This document shows positions 1 to 7,204 of a stretch of 38,831 nucleotides of DNA, piece by piece. A model generated the notes under the pieces. The model made no database searches. It was not told the DNA's origin and saw only the letters and a list, made by a program, of their open reading frames with translations. The stretch spans positions 1 to 38,831 of the forward strand of contig JAUXGL010000016.1 of the NCBI GenBank assembly GCA_030622135.1, given 5' to 3'. This stretch comes from Deltaproteobacteria bacterium (GTDB taxonomy: Bacteria > Myxococcota > B64-G9). The translations under genes and the position numbers were made by a program. The first letter of the stretch is position 1; the number at the start of each line of letters is the position of its first letter.

Positions 1-141
1 CGGGCTGGGGGCCAAGTTGGATGGAGGCAGCTCATTGAGGAGGATGGCATAGACGTCAAGAATTATGTGGAGTTGGTTGCTACGACTCTTTATACTAACC
101 ACGCGATATTGCTAGTGTCGACACAGCCAGCTTCTTCGTAG
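1..141 (+). CDS. Possible 3' end of a gene entering from the left
   Basis: Frame 1 is open from the first base to a TAG at 139-141, giving 46 codons. The residues look mixed and protein-like (acidic and aliphatic, ending VSTQPASS), but I recognise no family. A stretch this short could be open by chance, and there is no start inside the window. A promoter and ribosome site for the next gene lie in the 107 bases after the stop, which fits a gene end here. Confidence 0.25.
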   Translation, partial: RAGGQVGWRQLIEEDGIDVKNYVELVATTLYTNHAILLVSTQPASS

Positions 142-196
142 CTCCGCATAATCATATACTCCGCATAAGTGGGAGATCCTGGGCCATCTCAATCCC

Positions 197-225
197 TTGA
201 CCATGACAACAACGGTGATTATATT
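197..225 (+). promoter_or_regulatory. Sigma-70-like promoter of the rubredoxin gene
   Basis: TTGACC at 197-202 and TATATT at 220-225 are separated by 17 bases, so both boxes match the consensus at five of six positions with ideal spacing. Transcription would begin near 232, directly before the GAGAGGAG ribosome site at 233-240, leaving a leader of roughly 17 bases. Assigned by sequence match only. Confidence 0.5.
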
Positions 226-248
226 TCTCTCTGAGAGGAGAAAAGCCA

Positions 249-410
249 ATGGATAAATATACCTGCAGCGTATGTAGCTACGTCTACGATCCCGAAAAGG
301 GCGATCCCGACAACGGCGTGGCGCCGGGAACCGCCTTCGAGGATCTTTCCGCCGACTGGGTCTGCCCGGTCTGCGGCGCCGACAAGAGCCTGTTTGAAAA
401 GGGGGGTTGA
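249..410 (+). CDS. Rubredoxin
   Basis: Small cytoplasmic one-iron electron carrier of 53 residues, the usual size for the family. Two Cys-x-x-Cys knuckles (Cys6/Cys9 and Cys39/Cys42, the second in a CPVCG context) would bind the single iron. The [10 protein letters not shown] segment and a Trp just before the second knuckle are typical. The ATG at 249 follows a strong GAGAGGAG site by eight bases. A zinc-ribbon thioredoxin starts 27 bases downstream in the same direction, so the two may form a redox or oxidative-stress unit. Rubredoxins often pass electrons to peroxide- or superoxide-reducing enzymes, but no such partner is visible here. Confidence 0.93.
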   Translation: MDKYTCSVCSYVYDPEKGDPDNGVAPGTAFEDLSADWVCPVCGADKSLFEKGG

Positions 411-437
411 TACCCGGGGGACTGTGGGAGGTGTTCC

Positions 438-890
438 GTGGCCGAAAATGTCAGAATCGACGGCGAGAAGCTGCAAGTTGACTGTCCTGAGTGCGGCCAG
501 ACCAATGCGGTTCCCCTGGAAAAAATCCTTCACGGCCCGGTCTGCGGATCCTGTCAGGTCAAGTTACCCCCGCCCAATCGCCCCATCGAGGTAACCGACC
601 AGACCTTCGACGATCTCGTGCGGAAGTCTCCCCTGCCGGTGCTGGTGGACTTCTGGGCGCCCTGGTGCGGACCCTGTCGGATGATGGGGCCCACGCTGGA
701 GAGCTTCGCTGGGAAGAAGGCCGGCCAGGTTCTAGTGGCCAAGCTCAACACCGATGAGAGCCCCGCCACGCAGAACCGCTTCGGAGTCCAGGGCATCCCT
801 ACCCTGATCGTTTTCAAGAACGGCCGGGAGACTTCCCGGCAGGTGGGAGCGGTCTCCGAGCAGGTGCTCGAGGGCCTCTTGCCCCCCTGA
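438..890 (+). CDS. trxC: Thioredoxin 2-type protein with N-terminal zinc ribbon
   Basis: Thiol-disulfide reductase of 150 residues. The N-terminal part carries a CPECG pair (Cys16/Cys19) and a CGSC pair (Cys36/Cys39), the zinc-binding ribbon that marks thioredoxin 2 (TrxC). The thioredoxin fold follows, with active site WCGPC (Cys77, Cys80) and the GIPT cis-proline loop near residue 120. The length agrees with TrxC (about 140-150) and not with plain TrxA (about 105). The start is a GTG at 438, supported by a GGGAGG site about eight bases upstream. It lies close behind the rubredoxin gene and probably shares its transcript. TrxC proteins are commonly tied to oxidative stress; that role is inferred here. 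Confidence 0.92.
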   Translation: MAENVRIDGEKLQVDCPECGQTNAVPLEKILHGPVCGSCQVKLPPPNRPIEVTDQTFDDLVRKSPLPVLVDFWAPWCGPCRMMGPTLESFAGKKAGQVLVAKLNTDESPATQNRFGVQGIPTLIVFKNGRETSRQVGAVSEQVLEGLLPP

Positions 891-1328
891 AGCCGGCCGA
901 AACCAGCCGGGACAGAAGCAGCCGCCCGACTCCGAAATCGAAGCGCTGCTGAACTCACCTGTTGAGCATTCCTCCATCCCAAATTCGTTGCACGATTGTC
1001 TGAGTCTGAAGGTGCATCATGCGTACCGAAAGCCTCATATAGCACCTCTTTGGACTTGAAGAATCAACTCGGTTGCGCTGCCATCCGGATTCTAACCAGG
1101 ATGCCAGTGGACCCAAAGAAAAATCTGGAGCATTGACGCCGAACCACGCGTGTCCGTGATTGGACACAAGCGTCTATGGGTAGACCCACCTGGCGTTCCT
1201 GCTCGGTCACTCCGGCATGGCCCCGGCCGCAAGCCCTTGTTTCGACGGGGCAATAATGGCCGGCCGGCCGGAGGCGCCGGTGGCATCGAATTTGCTGTAG
1301 CAAAGGCCTTGAGCCAAAGGAGGCGATC
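891..1328. other. 438-base gap: duplicated gene-start relic, no intact gene
   Basis: I see no credible gene. At 1016-1071 lies a near-perfect copy of the ribosome site and first codons of the minus-strand lipoprotein gene that starts at 6707; the reading frame then runs into unrelated codons. Further right there is a GC-rich stretch of alternating GGCC near 1258-1270. A very strong AAAGGAGG ribosome site at 1317-1324 belongs to the next gene. Confidence 0.6.
1016..1071. repeat. 56-bp direct repeat, copy 1
   Basis: Matches 6685-6740 in the same orientation at 55 of 56 positions; the single difference is A at 1025 against G at 6694. On the minus strand it holds a ribosome site (AAAGAGGTG) and the first seven codons (MRLSVRM) of a copy of the DUF6624-like lipoprotein gene, after which similarity stops abruptly. 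It is therefore the relic of a duplication, not a functional gene start. Confidence 0.85.
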
Positions 1329-3347
1329 ATGATGGGTAAATGTCTGCGCTTGGTGACGTGCTTAACTGGTTTTTTCCTGGCGGTGTTCAGTCCGCCTGCG
1401 TTTTCTGCGGAGCCATTCGAGAATAAAACCCTGTCACCCTATTTTTTCATCGACAACGGCGATCCGGGAATCGATCAGTTTCCCTTGAAGGATACCCACG
1501 TGGAAGTGACCATCTCCGGGGTCATCGCCGAAGTCACCGTCAAACAGACCTACACGAACGAGGGGTCCCGACCGATCAATGCCAACTATGTGTTTCCAGC
1601 CTCAACGCGTGCAGCCGTGCACGGCATGACCATGATCATTGGCGAACTGGTGATCAAGGCCGAGATCAGGGAACGCGCTCAGGCCAGGCGTGAGTTCGAA
1701 AAGGCGAAACAAGCAGGCCAGAGCGCCTCGCTGCTCGAGCAGCAGCGTCCCAACGTGTTCAGCATGCATGTGGCCAACGTCATGCCCGGTGATCGTATTC
1801 GGGTCGAGCTTCGCTACACGGAACTGCTGGTACCCACCGAAGGTACCTATGAATTCGTCTACCCGACCGTGGTGGGTCCGCGCTATTCCAGTCAACCCGA
1901 GGCTACTGCACCCCAGACCGACATGTGGGTCAAGAGCCCCTATCTCAAGAAAGGCGAATCACCCCGATACGCCTTCACCATCCACGGAACGCTCTCCACC
2001 GGGATACCCCTGAAAGAATTAGCCTGCCCCTCCCATGAGATCCAGGCCAACTGGGAAAACGAGTCCCGGTTGAAGTTCAGTCTGGCCGAATCTGTTGATG
2101 GCGCTGGAAACCGGGATTTCATCTTGAAATACCGGCTTGCGGGCGACCAGATAGAGTCGGGACTCTTGCTCCAGCGGGGGTCGGTGGAGAACTTCTTTCT
2201 GCTCATGGTTCAACCCCCAAGGTCTATAACCCCCAAGATCATACCTCTCCGAGAGTATGTCTTCGTGGTGGACGTGTCTGGCTCGATGAACGGTTTTCCG
2301 CTGAACACCGCAAAAGAGCTGCTGCGTGATCTCATCGACCACCTCAATCCTCGAGACATGTTCAACGTGGTCTTGTTCGCCGGTGGATCGCACATATTGT
2401 CGCCGCGTTCGCTTCCAGCTACGTCGGGAAACATCTCCAGCGCAATCGACTTCATCAACAGGCAGAGAGGTGGCGGGGGCACCGAGTTGCAGAGCGCGTT
2501 GAGACGGGCCATGGCCCTGCCCCACGAGGAGGGCCTGTCGCGTAACTTCGTGGTTGTGACCGACGGATATATCAACGCGGAGAAGAAAGTCTTTCAATAC
2601 ATCCAGGCGCACCTGGGCGAAGCTAACGTGTTCGCCTTTGGCATCGGCAGCAGCGTCAACCGCTTTCTTATCGAGGGCGTGGCCAAGGCCGGGATGGGAG
2701 AACCATTCGTGGTGACAACGCCCGTCGAAGCCCCCGAGGCAGCCAGCCGTTTCCGACAGTACATCCAGTCGCCGGTCCTGACCGACATCAAAGTTCAATA
2801 CGACAAGTTCAAAGTGTTCGATGTCGAGCCGGTGTCCGTGCCGGACGTGTTGGCGCAGCGTCCGATCATCATACACGGGAAGTGGGCGGGAAAATCGGAG
2901 GGAACGATCATTGTGTCCGGGGTTTCTGGAAGCGGCCACTACACCCGGAGCTTCGACGTTTCCCGGACAGCGCCATCCGAATCCAACCGGGCGATTCGCT
3001 ACCTGTGGGCCCGGACCAGGATTGCCAAACTCTCCGATTTCAGCCGCGGTGCGGAAACCGAGGATGAAAAGGCCGAAATCACCTCCTTGGGACTCACCTA
3101 CAACCTCCTGACGAAGTACACCTCATTCGTCGCCGTCTGTGAAGTCGTCCGCAACGGAAATACACCCGCAAAAAACGTGAAGCAGCCATTGCCGCTGCCT
3201 CGAGGTGTCGGCAACCTGGCGGTCGGCCAGCCCGTGACCTCCGGCCCCGAACCCGAACTCGCGCTCCTTCTGGTTCTCTGCGCACTCTTGCTGGCTGCTG
3301 CATGGCTCGCGCGTACCCGCCGTACATCCAATAGCCGGCGAGCCTGA
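1329..3347 (+). CDS. VIT/VWA surface protein with exosortase-type C-terminal tail
   Basis: Exported protein of 672 residues. A signal peptide (about 1-26, ending FSAEP) is followed by a VIT (vault/inter-alpha-trypsin) domain at roughly 40-170 and a von Willebrand A domain at roughly 305-470. The VWA metal site is seen as DVSGSM (Asp315, Ser317, Ser319), so it should bind a divalent cation and probably a partner protein. The C-terminus has a short GPEPE motif near 638, one hydrophobic helix, then an Arg-rich end (LARTRR). That is the plan of an exosortase sorting signal, and the next gene encodes an exosortase. VIT/VWA proteins are also known as targets of a dedicated sortase in marine proteobacteria, which supports a surface-anchored role. 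The ATG at 1329 follows AAAGGAGG; a second ATG one codon later (1332) is equally possible. Ligand unknown. Confidence 0.9.
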   Translation: MMGKCLRLVTCLTGFFLAVFSPPAFSAEPFENKTLSPYFFIDNGDPGIDQFPLKDTHVEVTISGVIAEVTVKQTYTNEGSRPINANYVFPASTRAAVHGMTMIIGELVIKAEIRERAQARREFEKAKQAGQSASLLEQQRPNVFSMHVANVMPGDRIRVELRYTELLVPTEGTYEFVYPTVVGPRYSSQPEATAPQTDMWVKSPYLKKGESPRYAFTIHGTLSTGIPLKELACPSHEIQANWENESRLKFSLAESVDGAGNRDFILKYRLAGDQIESGLLLQRGSVENFFLLMVQPPRSITPKIIPLREYVFVVDVSGSMNGFPLNTAKELLRDLIDHLNPRDMFNVVLFAGGSHILSPRSLPATSGNISSAIDFINRQRGGGGTELQSALRRAMALPHEEGLSRNFVVVTDGYINAEKKVFQYIQAHLGEANVFAFGIGSSVNRFLIEGVAKAGMGEPFVVTTPVEAPEAASRFRQYIQSPVLTDIKVQYDKFKVFDVEPVSVPDVLAQRPIIIHGKWAGKSEGTIIVSGVSGSGHYTRSFDVSRTAPSESNRAIRYLWARTRIAKLSDFSRGAETEDEKAEITSLGLTYNLLTKYTSFVAVCEVVRNGNTPAKNVKQPLPLPRGVGNLAVGQPVTSGPEPELALLLVLCALLLAAAWLARTRRTSNSRRA

Positions 3348-3371
3348 CCTATCCACTGGAGCCTGGATACC

Positions 3372-3962
3372 ATGCCGTCTACCCGCCAGCCACCATCAGT
3401 CAACAGGCCCATCGAGAGACGATTCTCCCGGTACGATGCCGGCGTGTGTGTACTTGCCCTCCTCATGGCCTATGTCCTCAAGCGCCACTACAGCACGGCA
3501 ACCGCCGACGAACTCGCCTGGATACTGCGGCCCACGGCTTCGGTGGTCGCGGTTCTCACGGGCACAGACTTCGTTGCCGAGGCCAACACCGGGTTCGTGA
3601 GCAAGAACTTGTTTTACATAATCGCACCGTCTTGTGCGGGCCTCAATTTCCTCATCATCGTGTTGTGCATGTCCATCTTCGCTCTTTCCCGGGAAGTGGC
3701 GAGTGCCGGCAAAAAGGCGCTTGTGTTCGTCGGATGCGCGGCCACAGCGTACCTCTTCACCGTTCTGGTCAACGCCGTCAGGATACTGATCGCCATCAAG
3801 TTGCACATGGCCGGAATTTTGCCAGAAGGGCTAACCGCCGAGCAGTTTCACCGGATCGAAGGCATCGCCGTCTATTTTTCCTTTCTGTGTCTGTTCTTCT
3901 TTTCTCTACAACGGCTGGTCATCCGGAGGCGGCATGTATCCCGATGCAACCCGTACTACTGA
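3372..3962 (+). CDS. xrtK: Small exosortase, XrtK type
   Basis: Inner-membrane transpeptidase/protease of 196 residues, expected to cut and re-attach C-terminal sorting tails. The catalytic triad of the family is in place: Cys88 in PSCAGLN, Arg137 in NAVRI and His160 in FHRIEG. Hydrophobic helices surround these motifs, at about 24-37, 79-105, 116-143 and 164-182. The N-terminal LKRHYS and WILRPTA segments resemble what I recall of exosortase K, a short exosortase lacking the extra domains of EpsH-type proteins; the subfamily is from memory. The gene starts 24 bases after the VIT/VWA gene, whose tail is its obvious substrate. No EPS locus or other sorting-tailed gene is adjacent, so this looks like a one-enzyme, one-substrate pair. 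Confidence 0.85.
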   Translation: MPSTRQPPSVNRPIERRFSRYDAGVCVLALLMAYVLKRHYSTATADELAWILRPTASVVAVLTGTDFVAEANTGFVSKNLFYIIAPSCAGLNFLIIVLCMSIFALSREVASAGKKALVFVGCAATAYLFTVLVNAVRILIAIKLHMAGILPEGLTAEQFHRIEGIAVYFSFLCLFFFSLQRLVIRRRHVSRCNPYY

Positions 3963-4293
3963 CCCCGAAAATCTCCGCGGCCCGCGAAGATTTTCTGAGT
4001 ACTGCGCGGGTCATTGGGTTGCGGCGGAGCCACGCTGTGAGAAAAGACCCCAATACCGGCATACAGGGACAGGGGTGAGATCAAGACGGTTTACCGGCGC
4101 GTTCGCACCCCTCTTCTGGTACTTCCTGATCACGTTGATCGTGCCGGCGCTCAACGGGGCGACCGAACACCATGCCGGTTCCTTTTGGGAACACAGCGCC
4201 TGTGTGGTTCTGGTCACTCTCCCGATCCTGCTCCTCTTCCTGATCGCCCGTTATCTGCTGGGCTGGAAAGCAAGAGGGGGCACAGCCCGATAA
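3934..4293 (+). CDS. Two-helix membrane protein linked to the exosortase
   Basis: Unrecognised protein of 119 residues. The first 50 residues are polar and basic; two hydrophobic helices follow (about 56-74 and 88-107) with a short polar loop containing an ATEHH segment, then a basic end. The ATG at 3934 overlaps the exosortase gene by 29 bases and is preceded by a good GGAGG site, so translation is probably coupled. Position suggests a helper of the exosortase or of delivery of the VIT/VWA protein, but nothing in the sequence proves this. The polar N-terminal part could be non-native if the true start is an internal codon near 4078. Confidence 0.65.
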   Translation: MYPDATRTTDPENLRGPRRFSEYCAGHWVAAEPRCEKRPQYRHTGTGVRSRRFTGAFAPLFWYFLITLIVPALNGATEHHAGSFWEHSACVVLVTLPILLLFLIARYLLGWKARGGTAR

Positions 4294-4404
4294 AAGTGTA
4301 AACCGTACCAGCGAAGCGTCTGGTGCCTTCCGCCCCGCTGAAGCGCTCTAAGAACCAGCGCAAGAATAACTTCCCATTTTCTCGACAGGAACGCACAGTC
4401 GGAT

Positions 4405-5712
4405 TTATTTCTTCTCGACGAGAATATAGTCACCAAGACGGTTCGCCGCCTTAAGTTGAAACCCATCTGCCAGGTTTAAAATCCAGCCATCACCCCGTAA
4501 GGGTATTGAAGTAAGGTTGGAAGGAGCTGCAACAATTGCCTTGGACCAATCTTTGACTATCAGTAATCCCTTCTTCACCTCGAGTGTTCCCCGCTGAGCG
4601 ACAACTCGAGCAGTTGGGTAAATAGTTCCCAACTCACCGAGAGGTTGCAATTCATTGGGGTTGAAGGAAACATTCATTTTGTAGTTAGGGAGAATTAAAA
4701 CCGGACCATCTACCAACTTGGACCGATACAGGGACACTGTCTCTTGAATTTTCTTCCGTCGAGTAGTCTCCTGAGCTAAAATGGTATCCTTTCCATATTT
4801 CTTTGCGCGCTGTTCAGCCGCTCTCTCCAGTTCTTTGGGCATTCTGAGTGAATAAGCTTTTTGCAAAAGGCGTCCCAGATCTTTTTCTCCGTCAATGCCC
4901 TTGCGCCAATTGGAATCCATACGATCCAGTATAGTCCCGTAGATAGGTCCGCTGACGTAAGCGAACGACCGAACTAAACTCGGCTTTCGAACCCCATTAT
5001 CGATTTTTTTGAAGAGGTGCTCATTAGTCTCACCAGGAGATCGTCCACTAAGACAAAGTCCGGTATATTCAGCAAGGCCTTCATGCATCTCCAACGCGCG
5101 CTCCTGAACAATTGCCTTTGGGAACAACCGGCGACGATAGTTTCGAAATATCAATGCGTCTAGGACAACTCGTCCTTGGTCTTCACTTTGTGTTTCCAGT
5201 GCACGTCGTAATGCACACCATTCTAACTGAAGCCATAGACGACCTTCCAGGGTGTCGAGGTGATCATTGGATGGATTAGTAGCAGGAAAACCCAGTTCTT
5301 CTTGAATCGAATGCCACATCTCGTGTAGCATCAGATTGCGTCTCTCAAAGGGATCATCGGGAAGAGGCCATATCAACATAGTCCATTTCACACCGGCCCA
5401 AATGCATGATGTGTTTGCGATGTTGACGGAGGAAGGCATAAAACCCAAGTACATTCCTCCCTTTTTTGTAAGGATGCCTTCCTTGTCTGGTCGGTTGGCA
5501 ACTACGAATCTACTGTTGCGATCTGCCAAAAGAATGGGCCCACACAAAGAAACACCCCAGAGTCTACCATTATCACGCTTGCAGGTCTTTTGTGCTTCGT
5601 TGAAGTATTGAGTTGCCAGGGGAAAGTCGATAGGCCTAGTTTCCCCATAAGCTGGAGTGCTTAGGAACGAGAGAACCGCACAACAAGTCATTATTGCTGT
5701 CTTCATTTCCAT
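4405..5712 (-). CDS. Secreted zinc metalloprotease-like protein (HEMWH)
   Basis: Exported protein of 435 residues with a signal peptide ending near AYG (residue 23). HEMWH at 130-134 fits the HExxH zinc motif, and EGLAEY at 201-206 offers a Glu as third ligand, as in gluzincin-type peptidases. Several Cys (44, 57, 103, 166, 210) may form disulfides. The last 90 residues look like a beta-rich add-on. I cannot name the peptidase family. The ATG at 5712 follows GGAGGGTGG. A weak promoter-like pair (TTGATA, TTTATG, 17 apart) lies at 5784-5812 on the same strand. Base composition is clearly AT-richer than its neighbours, roughly half GC by eye, which suggests a different origin. It stands alone between the exosortase unit and a repeat-rich gap. 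Confidence 0.75.
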   Translation of the reverse strand: MEMKTAIMTCCAVLSFLSTPAYGETRPIDFPLATQYFNEAQKTCKRDNGRLWGVSLCGPILLADRNSRFVVANRPDKEGILTKKGGMYLGFMPSSVNIANTSCIWAGVKWTMLIWPLPDDPFERRNLMLHEMWHSIQEELGFPATNPSNDHLDTLEGRLWLQLEWCALRRALETQSEDQGRVVLDALIFRNYRRRLFPKAIVQERALEMHEGLAEYTGLCLSGRSPGETNEHLFKKIDNGVRKPSLVRSFAYVSGPIYGTILDRMDSNWRKGIDGEKDLGRLLQKAYSLRMPKELERAAEQRAKKYGKDTILAQETTRRKKIQETVSLYRSKLVDGPVLILPNYKMNVSFNPNELQPLGELGTIYPTARVVAQRGTLEVKKGLLIVKDWSKAIVAAPSNLTSIPLRGDGWILNLADGFQLKAANRLGDYILVEKK

Positions 5713-6131
5713 CTTCCACCCTCCATTACTGCCGTCATGGTTACGGGCAGCACCCTTTTGGCGGCTCGATGGTCGCTCTCATGCATAAAAACACATCAGA
5801 ATGATATATCAACCACTCCGTTTCAACCACTGGGGTGACGCACGTATTCCACCGTCAGGGCTGTTTCAACCAAAATCTCCCAGCAAATTTCCGGTCGATC
5901 CCAACACCACAGGTGCAGCACCCCTGAAGGGATAGGGCCGCTAAAAAACGCGGCAAAACGCGTCTCCCGTGTAAAAAGGGACACTTGTACCGTCCGTTTC
6001 ACAAGTGTGCGGTTTTGTGCCGTCCGATGAAACGGACGGTATCGGACGGCACAAAAACGCACACTTGCGAGAGGACCACGAGGAAATTATTTCATCGACG
6101 CCGCATCCAGAAACTGAAGCCAGCACGCCGA
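5713..6131. other. 419-base gap with strong inverted repeats, no gene
   Basis: No credible reading frame. The left part is the upstream region of the protease gene. A direct repeat of TTTCAACCACT occurs near 5808-5843. The dominant structure is a set of interleaved inverted repeats at 5981-6068, described separately. To the right, the lipoprotein gene ends at 6132 on the minus strand, so the repeat sits 3' of that gene and could act as an RNA end structure. Confidence 0.55.
5981..6068. repeat. Interleaved inverted repeats (A-B-A'-B')
   Basis: Segment A (5989-6000) is the exact reverse complement of A' (6029-6040), and B (6001-6028) is the reverse complement of B' (6041-6068) with two mismatches. 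Because the order is A-B-A'-B', the two stems cannot form simply together; they are alternatives or a pseudoknot-like pair. In addition 5981-5988 is complementary to 6001-6008. CCGTCCG-type motifs recur four times. No T-tract follows on either strand, so it is not a standard terminator. It could be a mobile palindromic element or a structured RNA end. Confidence 0.75.
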
Positions 6132-6707
6132 TCAAAAATTTTCGTTCAGCCAGGCTTCCTGCTTGCGTGCTTCGTCCAGCGAGGGACACCCCATCGCGCG
6201 ACGCAGCTGGTCCGTCACCCCGGGCTGTATTGGCTTCAACCGCCATTTTGAATTCGGGCGGTTGAATTGGGTGCCGAACCTCTGCTTGCGGCCGATATTG
6301 GTCAAGAACCGGTCTTCTGTCGCCGCAGCCAGCCAGGCAGCCTTCTTGCAACCCAACAGCACAGCCGCCACCGACAGCTCGTGCGCCAGGATGAAATCCT
6401 CGGGGTTTTCCCCGTGCTGAAGCACCATGGCCGCCCGGTAGAAGTCCTCCCCGGTGCTCAGGACGTTGCCCTGGTAAAGCTCCAGGACACGCTCGCGCCG
6501 CGCTCGGTCGTCCTCGGCCATCTTTTTTAGCGCCTCTTTAGTCATACTCGAAAAGTTTTTTCGGGCTTGCTGATCGTCCTGAAACAAGACAGCCAACTCC
6601 GGGTTGTCCTGGTTCGCGCCGCCGTTCTTGACCGCCCGGACAGGGCCCCAGCACGCCGACAGGGAAAAAACCAGCACCAGGAAGATCATGCGTGCCGAAA
6701 GCCTCAT
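6132..6707 (-). CDS. DUF6624-like lipoprotein
   Basis: Protein of 191 residues with a lipoprotein signal (LSACWG, lipid Cys at 19), so it should be exported and membrane-anchored. The middle part (about 90-150) matches my memory of DUF6624 proteins: a YRAAMVLQHG segment, FILAHELSVAAVLLG, and AATEDRFL followed by RFGTQ. These proteins look like helical repeats related to SEL1/TPR; no activity is known to me. The ATG at 6707 follows AAAGAGGTG. Its first codons and upstream bases are duplicated at 1016-1071. An inverted-repeat cluster lies 60 bases past its stop. Confidence 0.75.
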   Translation of the reverse strand: MRLSARMIFLVLVFSLSACWGPVRAVKNGGANQDNPELAVLFQDDQQARKNFSSMTKEALKKMAEDDRARRERVLELYQGNVLSTGEDFYRAAMVLQHGENPEDFILAHELSVAAVLLGCKKAAWLAAATEDRFLTNIGRKQRFGTQFNRPNSKWRLKPIQPGVTDQLRRAMGCPSLDEARKQEAWLNENF

Positions 6708-6740
6708 ATAGCACCTCTTTGGACTTGAAGAATCAACTCG
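6685..6740. repeat. 56-bp direct repeat, copy 2
   Basis: Matches 1016-1071 in the same orientation with one mismatch. This copy is the functional one: on the minus strand it holds the ribosome site and start of the DUF6624-like gene. The right edge at 6740 coincides with a switch to metallophosphoesterase-like coding remnants, so it marks a junction. The two copies bracket about 5.6 kb. Confidence 0.85.
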
Positions 6741-6847
6741 TAGTCTATTTTTGCCAAATCATCCACGATTTCGCTACGGGCTACATCATGGTTTCCCGTT
6801 ACAATGAACAACCTTTCTTTCTGGACACCCGCTGCAGATATTGCCTT
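6741..6847 (-). pseudogene. Fragment of a metallophosphoesterase-like gene
   Basis: Read on the minus strand, this stretch encodes a KERLFIVTGNHDVAR segment. That is very like the GNHD metal-binding block of calcineurin-type phosphoesterases, where RLFVVPGNHD is usual. Only about 36 codons remain, with no start and no downstream domain, and the frame runs straight into the duplicated lipoprotein leader at 6740. I read it as a decayed internal fragment. The motif is short, so chance similarity cannot be excluded. Confidence 0.4.
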
Positions 6848-6889
6848 GTGCCGAGCCGCCTTTCGGCGAGGCGCTAGAAGTCGCTCCTG

Positions 6890-7155
6890 CGGGCTTCTCG
6901 CTGACCGGCATCGCCGCCGCGCAACGGGATCTTCCTGGTGGCCCACTACCTGCACCTGATGCGCACCGAGAAGCTGCCGGCCTGCTACCTCTTTTGCTTT
7001 CCGCCGGCGAAACCGACCGGGAAATCCTCTACCCGGTGGTCACAGTGGTCATCGGCGGCCTGCTTACCTCGACTCTCTTCGAATTTCTCCTGCGGCCAGC
7101 TCTCTTCATTCTTGATCTTTGGAGAAACCGCGCCCGAAGTCAAGCACGGGCTTGA
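6890..7155 (+). pseudogene. 3' remnant of an RND (CzcA/CusA-type) efflux pump gene
   Basis: Two frames together recover the C-terminal membrane part of a heavy-metal RND pump. In one frame 6914-6975 reads RNGIFLVAHYLHLMRTEK, like the RNGIMLVSHYxHLM helix of these pumps. After a shift of frame, 6994-7107 reads LLLSAGETDREILYPVV and then VVIGGLLTSTLFEF, like the last helix pair before the C-terminus. The stretch between the two blocks is shortened. With a frameshift, a deletion and no N-terminal part, it is a dead gene. It lies directly upstream of the urocanase gene. Confidence 0.75.
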
Positions 7156-7204
7156 CTTCTTTAGCGCGCGGAGATTTCCTCTTCCTACCAGAAGGAGGAC
7201 CGCT

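Noticed and set aside
1150-1332. Plus-strand 60-codon frame before the VIT/VWA gene
   Set aside because: No ribosome site, basic low-complexity product, and it overlaps the strong ribosome site and start of the real gene.
6938-7204. N-terminal extension of urocanase
   Set aside because: The upstream part of that frame matches an RND pump in another frame, and a strong ribosome site precedes the ATG at 7205.
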